Of a stretch of DNA of 45,027 nt, positions 34,311 to 41,920 are shown piece after piece. Origin of the DNA: an uncultured Bacilli bacterium (GTDB lineage Bacteria; Bacillota_I; Bacilli_A; RF39; UBA660). Numbering within the stretch: the stretch's first letter is position 1; every line of letters begins with the position of its first letter. Both the position numbers and the translations under genes were made by a program. The notes beneath the pieces were generated by a model, which was not told where the DNA came from, searched no databases, and saw only the letters and a list, made by a program, of their open reading frames with translations. The stretch lies in NCBI GenBank assembly GCA_944358375.1, contig CALVQT010000007.1, positions 1 to 45,027 on the forward strand, in the 5' to 3' direction.

Positions 34311-34800
34311 ATGAAAATACATAAAGAAAGAAATATGATAATTGCAGAGCATACATGAAAATTATGTGTTGAAAAAGATATAATAAAAAAATAAGCTTGT
34401 GCATTAAATAAAGAAGAATTGATAAACATAAAAAAGGAAACATTGAATTTGTAAAATAAATAAATTCTTTTAAAAAAACAGGAGAAAAATCTTATAAAAT
34501 ATATTGTGATGACGATGATGAAGATTATACTTTAAACGTTTTAGCAGGCCTTGGAATAGCCTTTTTTGAAATAGATGATATAAAGAATAAAGATAAAATA
34601 GAAAATTTTACAAAAAGAAATGATTTTAATCAAAAAGTTTTTTTGCAAGGGAATTTTTAATGCCAAGTGATGTTTTTGAAAAGAAAATTATTAAGTATAT
34701 GGATGATTGAATTTGCAATATAACTAATGTTGCAAAAGAATATATCATTAGTGCATGTAATGTATTAATTAGAGGAGAAAATCTGCATAATTTTAGATAA
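34311..34800 (+). pseudogene. Decayed gene, tail resembling ImmA/IrrE metallopeptidases
   Basis: Starts at ATG 34311 with SD GGAAGG and a TATAAT at 34274-34279, but runs into stops after 13 codons. Later pieces read KKTGEKSYKIYCDDDDEDY, LNVLAGLGIAFFEIDDIK, and after another shift LMPSDVFEKKIIKYMDD, then ITNVAKEYIISACNVLIRG. The 'LMPsdvF ... NVAKEYIIS' ending is like the C-terminus of ImmA/IrrE anti-repressor proteases, but the HExxH site is not visible. At least three lesions. Region 34155-34862 has no intact gene. Confidence 0.45.
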
Positions 34801-34831
34801 ATAAATATTAAATGCAAAAAAATATAAAATA

Positions 34832-34840
34832 TGATATAAT
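34832..34840 (+). promoter_or_regulatory. Extended -10 promoter for the 310-residue gene
   Basis: TGaTATAAT, 22 bases before the ATG at 34863. No recognisable -35. Confidence 0.5.
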
Positions 34841-34862
34841 AATTTTATAAGGAGGTTTTGGA

Positions 34863-35795
34863 ATGGCAAATATTGGAAAAATATATATAGATTCAAATGA
34901 CAAATATAAAAAGGAGGAATCTTTAGCTAAAGTTAAAGAATATTTTAGACAAATTGGAATAATTCCAATTTTAGTTGATGATACATTAAAAATATATAAA
35001 ATTAGAGTAAATAAAAATTTAGATAATGTTATTAATTATTTTGATAAGGAATATAAGTATAAATTTCAAAGAATTAAACCAAAAAGAAAAAAAGATAATT
35101 ATATGTATAATTTGTGGCAAGAAGTGGGTACAGAAATAAAAAATGAAAAAGCGGCTACAAGTGATGATATTTGGAAAATGTTTGAATTAGAAAATGAAGT
35201 AAAAAGAAATGAATTTTATGAAAAAAACGCAAGAATTATTGAAACAGATGTAGTTTATAATGATGAAATATGGTTAAAAGGTTATAGAAAAGAAAGATTA
35301 AATGAAATAGTTGATAGAATATCTAAGGATTGTGTTGTTAGAACATATGAAAAATCATCAAAATTAGCTATGTTTTTAAAAACTTTTAAAGCTCATAATT
35401 ATAACCTTGATTATATTGCTAAATTTATATATGAATTTTATTATAATAAAGATATTAATTTTTCAACTGGTATTAATATAATAAAAGAAAATATAGAAAC
35501 AGTTATAAATAGAGATTTTAATGAAGTTGAAAAACAATTGACTCAAGAAGAAAAAATAGATTGCATTAAAAAAATGTTAGAAGTTTTTGATGTTAAATGT
35601 ATATTTGAGTCTAAATTATCAAATATGCATAATTTTCTTGATGGTAGGATTATTGATACAGATGTATTGCTTTCTAAAGAAGATGTTCTTGATTTTGCAA
35701 AACATAATTATGATATCATTAATAATGAAGAAATAAACGAAATTGTAAATAAAATAAATGGTATTAGTACAAAAAGATTAAAGAAAAAAGATTAA
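34863..35795 (+). CDS. Hypothetical protein of the element (310 aa)
   Basis: A soluble, charged protein with no membrane segment and no motif that I recognise. The first 80 residues look like an alpha/beta fold (GKIYIDSNDKYKKEESLAKV); the rest is helical and rich in Lys, Glu and Asn, with a basic end (TKRLKKKD). ATG 34863 behind AAGGAGG with an extended -10 promoter just upstream, so it is probably expressed. It is the only intact gene in the left half of the element and may be cargo or a regulator. Confidence 0.7.
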   Translation: MANIGKIYIDSNDKYKKEESLAKVKEYFRQIGIIPILVDDTLKIYKIRVNKNLDNVINYFDKEYKYKFQRIKPKRKKDNYMYNLWQEVGTEIKNEKAATSDDIWKMFELENEVKRNEFYEKNARIIETDVVYNDEIWLKGYRKERLNEIVDRISKDCVVRTYEKSSKLAMFLKTFKAHNYNLDYIAKFIYEFYYNKDINFSTGINIIKENIETVINRDFNEVEKQLTQEEKIDCIKKMLEVFDVKCIFESKLSNMHNFLDGRIIDTDVLLSKEDVLDFAKHNYDIINNEEINEIVNKINGISTKRLKKKD

Positions 35796-35809
35796 ATAGA
35801 TGATTCATA

Positions 35810-36572
35810 ATAGTATTAAATGTGCTTAGTTTTATTGAAAAAGAGAGAAAAGCATGGTATGATCCATATAAAAAATCCCAGTTCTTCTTTAATAAAAGAA
35901 AGGAAAGTAGCTAAATCTAAATTAGTAAAAAAATCAAATGATGATGAGTTTGAGAATAAAAATGTCCCATTAATTCAGCCAACTTTTTTTGATTAAAATG
36001 ACCCTAATAATCCTAAGTATGTTAGTTTAGATGAAAAAAATCAGAACTTGAATCTAAATGACATGAAATGAATGGAATCTTTTCTTCATTAATTTATAAA
36101 TTTTTCAACTCATGTTTAATTAGCTTAATGATAGTAATTCCTTGTTATAGTGCTTTTCTTACAAAATGTATTAATTATATTAGTGATATTAATTTCATTT
36201 CTTTAGTATTAACTTTTGGTTATATTGTTTTTCTATTATTGGTGTTAAAAATTATAAATAATAAAAAAGAAATAAATCAATTAGAAAAAGCTAAAAAACA
36301 ACAACAACAAAAAGCAAAAACCGAAGAAATTAAAGTCTTTAACAAATGATACAAAATAAATATTAAAAGATATAATAAACAACAAAGATTTGACAACTAT
36401 AATAAAAAATTCAAAAATACCATATGAGGATTTGCTAGATTTATATGAAAAATTAACGCATTTGAAACTGACAATGTAATTGGTGAAGAATTAGAAAATT
36501 TAGATGTTATTGGTGAAAATAATCTTGATAAAAATAATACCGTAAAAAGAAAAAGATATAAAATAATAATTT
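35810..36572 (+). pseudogene. Decayed gene(s) around a residual membrane ORF
   Basis: Coding-like segments in changing frames: FIEKERKAWYDPYKK (from about 35831), KLVKKSNDDEFENKNVPLIQ, NDPNNPKYVSLDEKNQ, then the open frame 36068-36349, then ILKDIINNKDLTTIIKNSK and VIGEELENLDVIGENNLDK. They look like pieces of one or two membrane-protein genes broken by several frameshifts and stops. Family unknown. Confidence 0.5.
36068..36349 (+). CDS. Residual membrane ORF (93 aa), possibly part of the decayed gene
   Basis: ATG 36068 to TGA 36349. Two membrane helices (about 16-32 and 43-63) and a Lys/Gln-rich tail (KAKKQQQQKAKTEEIK). No SD precedes the ATG (the bases before it are ATGACATGAA), and flanking frames look like its former neighbours, so it is more likely a surviving fragment than a functional gene. 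Confidence 0.35.
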   Translation: MNGIFSSLIYKFFNSCLISLMIVIPCYSAFLTKCINYISDINFISLVLTFGYIVFLLLVLKIINNKKEINQLEKAKKQQQQKAKTEEIKVFNK

Positions 36573-36616
36573 CATCCTACTATTTTTTATAAAAATTAGA
36601 AAATAGGATGTTTTTT
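36573..36616 (+). terminator. Terminator-like hairpin
   Basis: CATCC..TATTTT pairs with AAAATAGGATG (with a three-base bulge), followed by TTTTTT. Confidence 0.6.
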
Positions 36617-36835
36617 ATTGTTTTAAAATCTTATATTATTTATATTTAACCTTAATATCAATTTGTAAAATAGGATGAATTTTGCAAGTGCAAAATAAAA
36701 TCGGAGCCTACTATTTTCTTTATTTTATAAAGAAAAATGGGTGCAAAGGCACCTGTTTCTTATTCCGCTATTTAGTATTTAATTATTTTTTTAATATTTT
36801 ATGATGATTTAAAAGTTGGACAATTAAAATATAAC
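36617..36835 (+). other. Hairpin-rich non-coding stretch
   Basis: No gene. Contains the palindrome ATTTTGCA-AG-TGCAAAAT (36679-36696), enclosed by AAAATAGGATG and CCTACTATTTT, and a GC-rich hairpin GGTGC-AAAG-GCACC (36740-36753) extended by AAGAAA / TTTCTT. These stand out from the AT-rich background and may be recombinase sites, a regulatory RNA or terminators. Confidence 0.6.
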
Positions 36836-36884
36836 TTGACTCCTATATTTTATAGAGGTATCATCCATGCGAAGGGAGATGATA
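36836..36884 (+). promoter_or_regulatory. Recombinase-operon promoter with operator-like inverted repeat
   Basis: TTGACT (36836-36841), 17 bases, TATCAT (36859-36864). The -10 is also the left arm of an inverted repeat TATCATC (36859-36865) / GATGATA (36878-36884), which would let a repressor cover the start site. The leader downstream has another 11-bp inverted repeat (36922-36932 with 36956-36966). Confidence 0.55.
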
Positions 36885-37015
36885 TTTATTCTGAATTTGT
36901 TTGGAGGATACATTTATAAGTAATACTAATTATTTGGAGACTTTAATAATCTTTATAATTAGTATTTCTAAATTTAATTTTAATTTAATAAGTTTAATTA
37001 AGGAGCTTATAACTT

Positions 37016-37195
37016 ATGAATAAATATAAAATTAATTTTATCTATAGTAAAGAAACTATTATAAATGATATTTTTATAAAGGTATTAAAAAAAGAACTCA
37101 AAAAATATGTAAAAATGATTTGTAAAAATGATAAAAAAGAGGTAACATCAACATGTACTTATTTATCTCTACAAGATAAGGAGGATAATATTTGA
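37016..37195 (+). CDS. Small ORF coupled to the recombinase (59 aa)
   Basis: ATG 37016 (AGGAG ten bases upstream) to TGA 37195; its stop overlaps the recombinase TTG start by four bases. The product is basic and helical (KEELKKYVKMICKNDKKE-like centre, actual residues KVLKKELKKYVKMICKND) with no motif that I recognise. Overlap, SD and the long leader promoter upstream argue that it is real. It may be a recombinase accessory or directionality factor, but that is a guess from position and size. Confidence 0.6.
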   Translation: MNKYKINFIYSKETIINDIFIKVLKKELKKYVKMICKNDKKEVTSTCTYLSLQDKEDNI

Positions 37196-38781
37196 AGTTT
37201 AATGTAGATGATATTAATAAGACATATAATGTTGGTATTTATATTAGATTATCTCGTGAAGACGATGATAAAATACTTGAAAGTGAGAGTATTACAAATC
37301 AAAGAAGTTTATTAACGCAATATGTAAAAGAAAATAATTTAAGACTTGTTGATATTTATATTGATGATGGATATTCTGGAACGAATTTTGATAGACCTGA
37401 TTTCAATAGATTAATTAAAGATATTGAAAAAAGTAAGATTAATATGGTAATTACAAAGGATATGTCTAGATTAGGAAGAGATTACATAGAAACAGGAAGA
37501 TATATAGAAAAATATTTTCCAGAACATGGTGTTAGATATATCGCAGTGACAGATAATATTGATACATTTATAGATGGTAGTAATAATGATATAGCACCTT
37601 TTAAAGCAATTATGAATGATATGTATGCTAAAGATATTTCTAAAAAAATCAAATCAAGTTTAAAAGCAAAACAAAAGGAAGGTAAATGGGTAAGTGGTAG
37701 ATGTCCATTTGGCTATATGAAAGATCCAAATAATAAAAATCATTTAATAGTAAATAAAGAGCAAGCAGTTATTATAAGAAGAATATTTGATATGTGTTTA
37801 GAAGGATTGACATTTTATAAAATAGCTTTAAAATTAACTAAAGAAAAAGTAAAAACACCAGCAGAATATTATAGTTTTGAATGGAAAAATAATTACCATC
37901 TTAATTATGGACTTTGGAATGCTAAAACAATTAGGGATATTTTAACTAATAGAATGTATACTGGAGATTTAGTTCAAAATAAAAGAAATAAAGTAAATTA
38001 TAAAGTTAAAAAGATTATTAAAAATAATCCGCAAAATTATATAATTGTAGAAAATACTCATGAGGCTATTATAAATAAAGATATCTTTTATGAAGTACAA
38101 AAAAGAATTCCTAAAAATGTTGGAAGAAATGAAAAAAAAGAAATTCATTTATTAGATGGTTTGTTATATTGTGGTGATTGTGGACATAGAATATCAATTA
38201 CATCAAGAAGAAAAAAAGATACTAGATGTTACACAATATGCAATTATTATAGAACGTATATTAAAAATCATGTATGTACAACCCATTCTAATAATTATGA
38301 TATATTAGAAAAAGTTATTTTAAATAAACTAAAAGAATCATGTTTAAATTATATTGATAAGAAGAAAATAAAAGAAGAAACTCTAAAAAATATAAATGAA
38401 GATGGTAAAGAAAATATAAAAAAAGAAATATCATTTCTTGAAACTAAAATAAATAACATCCATAATAATTTAGATAATATCTATATTGATAAATTAAATA
38501 AAGTGATAACTGAAGAGCAATTTAATCGTGTTAAAAATAAATTAGAAAATGAGTTAAAGATTAAACAAAATAGACATAAGGAATTAATTTTTGATATTAA
38601 TGAAAAAAGTAATAATGAAATAAATTATAAAAAAATTGATAAGTTTATTGAAGAGTTTTTATCTATGGAAAATCCTAGTAGAGAATTAATGGTTAATTTA
38701 GTTAATAAAATAGAAATATTTGAAGATAAAAAAATAAATATTAAAGTTACTTTTAATATTAGTATAAAAACAAACGCTTGA
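37192..38781 (+). CDS. Large serine recombinase
   Basis: 529-residue site-specific DNA integrase/excisionase. N-terminal resolvase domain (about 12-160): GIYIRLSREDD with catalytic Ser21, DDGYSGTNFDRPDF and TKDMSRLGRDYIETG. Recombinase domain (about 175-290) with GRCPFGYMKDP. Zinc ribbon with CGDCGHRI and the later CNYYRTYIKNHVC. A coiled-coil segment (about 400-470) precedes a short C-terminal tail. TTG start at 37192 with AAGGAGG seven bases upstream, overlapping the 59-residue ORF. All catalytic motifs look intact, so the element may still be movable. It lies close to the right att site. Confidence 0.95.
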   Translation: MKFNVDDINKTYNVGIYIRLSREDDDKILESESITNQRSLLTQYVKENNLRLVDIYIDDGYSGTNFDRPDFNRLIKDIEKSKINMVITKDMSRLGRDYIETGRYIEKYFPEHGVRYIAVTDNIDTFIDGSNNDIAPFKAIMNDMYAKDISKKIKSSLKAKQKEGKWVSGRCPFGYMKDPNNKNHLIVNKEQAVIIRRIFDMCLEGLTFYKIALKLTKEKVKTPAEYYSFEWKNNYHLNYGLWNAKTIRDILTNRMYTGDLVQNKRNKVNYKVKKIIKNNPQNYIIVENTHEAIINKDIFYEVQKRIPKNVGRNEKKEIHLLDGLLYCGDCGHRISITSRRKKDTRCYTICNYYRTYIKNHVCTTHSNNYDILEKVILNKLKESCLNYIDKKKIKEETLKNINEDGKENIKKEISFLETKINNIHNNLDNIYIDKLNKVITEEQFNRVKNKLENELKIKQNRHKELIFDINEKSNNEINYKKIDKFIEEFLSMENPSRELMVNLVNKIEIFEDKKINIKVTFNISIKTNA

Positions 38782-38787
38782 TATAAT
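38779..38787 (+). promoter_or_regulatory. Extended -10 promoter before the Bro-N remnant
   Basis: TGaTATAAT overlapping the recombinase stop codon; SD GAGG follows at 38814-38817. Confidence 0.5.
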
Positions 38788-38823
38788 GATTGCAACAAAA
38801 CTTTAAATTTAATGAGGTTAAAT

Positions 38824-39314
38824 ATGAAAGATTCACAAATACACTTAATTAATAAAATGTTTAATAATGATACCATTAGAACAGTATGGAATAAAGAAGA
38901 AGAAAAATATTATATTAGCGTTATTGATGTTATTAGATTTGTTTTTGAAAGTAATGATGGGAGAAAGTACTGGAATAAATTAAAACAGTGTCTTAAAGAA
39001 GAAGGAAATGAAACGGTGACAAATTGTCACCGGTTAAAATTGAAAGCACAAGATGGTAAATATCGTATGACTGATGTTGTTGATATTGAAGTTATATTTG
39101 CTGATTTAGGTGAAATAGCAACAATAGAGCTTGCTAAAGAACAAAAACTATATGGATTAGACAAAATAGAAAAGTTGAGAAAATGGGTGATAATACGGCT
39201 AAGGTAGATAAGGAAGACTTAGAAAAGAAATTAGGTAGGAGTGTGGTTAGTAAAGAGAATGCTATAGCATATAAATATGATAAAGAAGATTTATTAATTA
39301 ATAATAAAAAATAA
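38824..39314 (+). pseudogene. Bro-N family antirepressor-like gene, frameshifted and internally deleted
   Basis: ATG 38824 opens a frame with a Bro-N-type domain: KYYISVIDVIRFVFESNDGRK is followed by YWNKLKQCLKEEGNE, TNCHRLKLKAQDGKYRMTD. The first frame stops at 39207. The typical family ending continues one base back: GDNTAKVDKEDLEKKLGRSV, VSKENA, stop at 39312-39314. A one-base loss near 39178-39183 explains the shift. The usual 100-plus residues between the Bro-N domain and this ending are also missing. Such proteins are common on phages and integrative elements. Confidence 0.7.
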
Positions 39315-39319
39315 AAATA

Positions 39320-39344
39320 TTGATCTATCATAAAAGGACAAAAG
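39320..39344 (+). repeat. attR with right inner inverted repeat
   Basis: Element arm TTGATCTATCATAAA (39320-39334), then AGGACAAAAG with the crossover in CAAAAG (39339-39344). CotD-like coding sequence resumes at CAC 39345. Confidence 0.7.
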
Positions 39345-39467
39345 CACATTATTCCAATAAATACTAGAATAATAAATCATCATATTTATAGACATATATA
39401 TAAACCATGTTATACATGCAGTGAAGAAAATGAAGTATGTAATATAAATGAAAATCCAATGTGTTAA
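39345..39467 (+). pseudogene. CotD-like protein gene, 3' part
   Basis: 40 codons plus TAA with no start codon of its own. Residues HIIPINTRIINHHIYRHIY match the CotD pattern 'HI.P..T..VNH..Y.H', and the end is Cys-rich (KPCYTCSEENEVCN...PMC). It is in frame with the 5' part at 33957-34151 if the element is removed. Its own terminator follows at 39474. Confidence 0.75.
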
Positions 39468-39473
39468 TTGATA

Positions 39474-39501
39474 TCAAAAGATGATAAAAATCATCTTTTG
39501 A
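39474..39501 (+). terminator. Terminator of the CotD-like gene
   Basis: Eleven-bp stem TCAAAAGATGA / TCATCTTTTGA, six-base loop, then ATTTGTTTG. It begins seven bases after the CotD-like stop. Nearly the same stem is found after the NERD gene. Confidence 0.75.
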
Positions 39502-39502
39502 T

Positions 39503-39530
39503 TTGTTTGTATTATAAATTATGTTACAAT
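39503..39530 (+). promoter_or_regulatory. Promoter for the NERD gene
   Basis: TTGTTT (39503-39508), 16 bases, TGt-TACAAT (TACAAT 39525-39530). ATG follows at 39552. Confidence 0.6.
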
Positions 39531-39551
39531 ATAAAAAAGGCAGTGAGCATT

Positions 39552-40325
39552 ATGAAAATGATTACTAATATTGTTTCAACATATTTAGAAAATCCAAATA
39601 TATTTATTAGTACAATAGTGTTGATAGTTTTATGTGTTTTAATTACTAAATATTATCCAAAATTTAGGGGATTTATGGGAGAATTTTGGGTAAAATTAGA
39701 ATTAAAAAAATTACCTAAAAATAAGTATGTTATTTTAAATGATATAATGATTAGAGATGAGATGGGTACTCATCAAATAGATCATATTGTTTTATCTAAA
39801 TTTGGCATATTTGTAATAGAAATGAAAAATTATTACGGATTAATAAAAGGTAACGAATATGATAATAAGTGGTGTCAATATCTTGGAAAAAATAAAAATT
39901 ATTTTTTAAATCCAATCCATCAAAATTATGGACACATTAAATCATTATCAAAATTATTAAATATAGACAAAAAATATTTTATTTCAATAATTTGCTTTTC
40001 TAATCAAGCTAAAGTTAAAGTAAAATGTAATAATATTGTTACTAATTTTGATAATATTAATAATAATATATTAAAGTTCAATAATGAATTTTGTGATTAT
40101 GATATAAATAAATTATATGAAATTATTATTTCAAATAACATTGTTGATAGAAAGAGCAGAAATCAACATATAAAAGATATTCATAATAAACTTAATTATG
40201 AAAATGAATTATTAAATAATATGATATGCCCCAGGTGTGGAAATAAATTAATTGAAAAAAACGGAAAATATGGTAGATTTATTTCTTGTTGTAATTATCC
40301 AAAATGTAATTATATAAAAAGATGA
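39552..40325 (+). CDS. Membrane-anchored NERD-domain nuclease-like protein with zinc ribbon
   Basis: 257 residues. One N-terminal membrane helix (about 17-36, FISTIVLIVLCVLITKYY), then a NERD domain (about 40-150) with the nuclease-like elements GEFWVKLELKKLP, QIDHIVLSKFGIFVIEMKN (the Asp and the Glu-x-Lys of the PD-(D/E)xK-type core) and Gly-rich turns. A C-terminal topoisomerase-type zinc ribbon has CPRCGNKL and CCNYPKC. NERD proteins are thought to act on DNA; the substrate is unknown and a defence role is possible. ATG 39552 is favoured; the open frame back to 39468 would cross the promoter and terminator. Ends in TGA. Confidence 0.85.
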   Translation: MKMITNIVSTYLENPNIFISTIVLIVLCVLITKYYPKFRGFMGEFWVKLELKKLPKNKYVILNDIMIRDEMGTHQIDHIVLSKFGIFVIEMKNYYGLIKGNEYDNKWCQYLGKNKNYFLNPIHQNYGHIKSLSKLLNIDKKYFISIICFSNQAKVKVKCNNIVTNFDNINNNILKFNNEFCDYDINKLYEIIISNNIVDRKSRNQHIKDIHNKLNYENELLNNMICPRCGNKLIEKNGKYGRFISCCNYPKCNYIKR

Positions 40326-40345
40326 TGCAATTTATATCATCTTTT
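40317..40345. terminator. Bidirectional terminator between convergent genes
   Basis: Ten-bp stem AAAAGATGAT (40317-40326) / ATCATCTTTT (40336-40345). It serves both the NERD gene (plus) and the FAD oxidoreductase (minus). Confidence 0.85.
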
Positions 40346-40348
40346 AAA

Positions 40349-41920
40349 TTACTTAGTTTCATGATAATTTTTCTCTGTATTAACATTCCATAATTCAGAT
40401 TTATCATAATCTTTTTTCATGATTTTATTGACAGCGATAAATCCTGTTAAGATTGAATGATCCATATTATTATATCTATGTTGACCATTTCTACCTATAC
40501 AAAATAAATTTTTAAATTTATTTAAATAATCAATAACTTTATCTATTTCATAGTATGTATCAAAGTAAGCGGGATATGCTTTTTTAATTTTAACTATGCA
40601 ACTATCTATAACATCGTTTTTATTAATTAAATTCATATATATTAATTCATTAATAGCAAATTCTTTAAATTCTTTTTCAGTTTTTGCCCATAAATCATCT
40701 GATTCATGACAAACATATTCAAGACCGATCCATAGATTATTATCTATATTTTTAACCATGTAAGGAGACCAATTATTAAATACTTGGAATCGGCACATTT
40801 TGATATCTGGGTCTTGTACGTAAACCCAATTATCAGGAATAATATTATTTAAAGTTTTAATATTAGTTTCATTTTTTAAATTGAAATTTTTTAATAATAC
40901 TCCAACTGTAATAAAATCTCTATATGGTAAATTTTCAGCAATTTTTTTAATATTTTTATTTAATTTTTTATCATTTATAGATTCTATTAAGTCTTTAATA
41001 GGCATAGAACTTAGAAAATAATCGCCTTCAATAGTATTACCATCCTTACATTCTAAATTAGTTATTTTATCATTTTTTAAATTAATCTTAACAACTTCAC
41101 TATTTAATAATATGCAACCACCCATTTTTTTAAAATCATCAGCAACTTTTTCGTAAAATTGACCTGGGCCATATTTAGGATAATTAAATTGTTCAATTAA
41201 AGAAGTTTCTACTTTTTTACTTTTTATATGAAACATTTTTTTAAATGAGTCGATTAATACTGCTTTTATAGAAACACCTTTTACTCTTTGAGCACCCCAA
41301 CTTGAATCAATTTCTTTAGGACTACGTCCCCATAATTTTTCAGTATATTTTTCAAAGAACATAGTATATAATTTTTTCCCAAATCTATTTATATAAAAGT
41401 TTTCTAATGAATCTTCTTCTTTTTTTACAATAATTGATTTTAAATAACTAAACCCACCAGAAATTGTATTTGTTAATCCCATATTTTTAAATGTTTGAAA
41501 TTTTAAACTAATAGGGTAGTCAAAAAATTTTTTTAAATAATATATTCTAGAAACTCTATTTCTAATTAACATTACATTGTCATCTTTTTCAGGATTAGGG
41601 CCACCTTTTTTATATTTTTTATTGTTGTGTAATATCTTATCATCATATGCTGGTTTACCTTGTATTGGCATTACTTCATTCCAAAAATTTTGTACTTCGA
41701 AAGATTTAGTAAAAAATCTATGACCACCAATGTCTATTCTATTTCCCTTATATTTAATTGTTTTAGATATACCACCGATATCATTTGATGCTTCTAGTAT
41801 CACAACATCATATTTGTCTTTCTCTTCTTTTAATAGTTTGTATCCCGCGGCTAAACCTGCTGGTCCAGCACCAATAATAACTACTTTTTCTTTTTTCTTT
41901 TCTTTAGTTTCTTTGATCAT
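40349..41920 (-). CDS. FAD-dependent oxidoreductase, UDP-galactopyranose-mutase / amine-oxidase-like
   Basis: 523 residues, cytosolic flavoprotein. Rossmann FAD motif [18 protein letters not shown] with the second-strand acid in VVILEAS, then [14 protein letters not shown] and [13 protein letters not shown], as in protoporphyrinogen-oxidase / UDP-galactopyranose-mutase-like enzymes (PRK07208 type). The end [20 protein letters not shown] holds the C-terminal FAD contact. The exact reaction is unknown; partner gene and family suggest a role in cell-surface glycan metabolism. SD GGAGAG is inside the upstream gene, which it overlaps by 17 bases. Confidence 0.88.
   Translation of the reverse strand: MIKETKEKKKEKVVIIGAGPAGLAAGYKLLKEEKDKYDVVILEASNDIGGISKTIKYKGNRIDIGGHRFFTKSFEVQNFWNEVMPIQGKPAYDDKILHNNKKYKKGGPNPEKDDNVMLIRNRVSRIYYLKKFFDYPISLKFQTFKNMGLTNTISGGFSYLKSIIVKKEEDSLENFYINRFGKKLYTMFFEKYTEKLWGRSPKEIDSSWGAQRVKGVSIKAVLIDSFKKMFHIKSKKVETSLIEQFNYPKYGPGQFYEKVADDFKKMGGCILLNSEVVKINLKNDKITNLECKDGNTIEGDYFLSSMPIKDLIESINDKKLNKNIKKIAENLPYRDFITVGVLLKNFNLKNETNIKTLNNIIPDNWVYVQDPDIKMCRFQVFNNWSPYMVKNIDNNLWIGLEYVCHESDDLWAKTEKEFKEFAINELIYMNLINKNDVIDSCIVKIKKAYPAYFDTYYEIDKVIDYLNKFKNLFCIGRNGQHRYNNMDHSILTGFIAVNKIMKKDYDKSELWNVNTEKNYHETK

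Larger units (their letters stand above)
34150..39344 (+). mobile_element. 5.2-kb serine-recombinase element inserted in the CotD-like gene
   Basis: Evidence for the borders: (a) bases 33957-34151 joined to 39345-39467 give one continuous CotD-like frame; (b) the two inner ends carry 15-base inverted repeats, TTTATGATAGACCAA (34158-34172) and TTGATCTATCATAAA (39320-39334), 14 of 15 matching, the arrangement expected for an attP cut into two; (c) a large serine recombinase gene lies 560 bases from the right end; (d) most TGA stop codons in the window are inside it. Cargo: decayed ImmA-like gene, a 310-residue protein, decayed membrane protein genes, a 59-residue ORF, the recombinase and a broken Bro-N gene. 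Confidence 0.85.
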
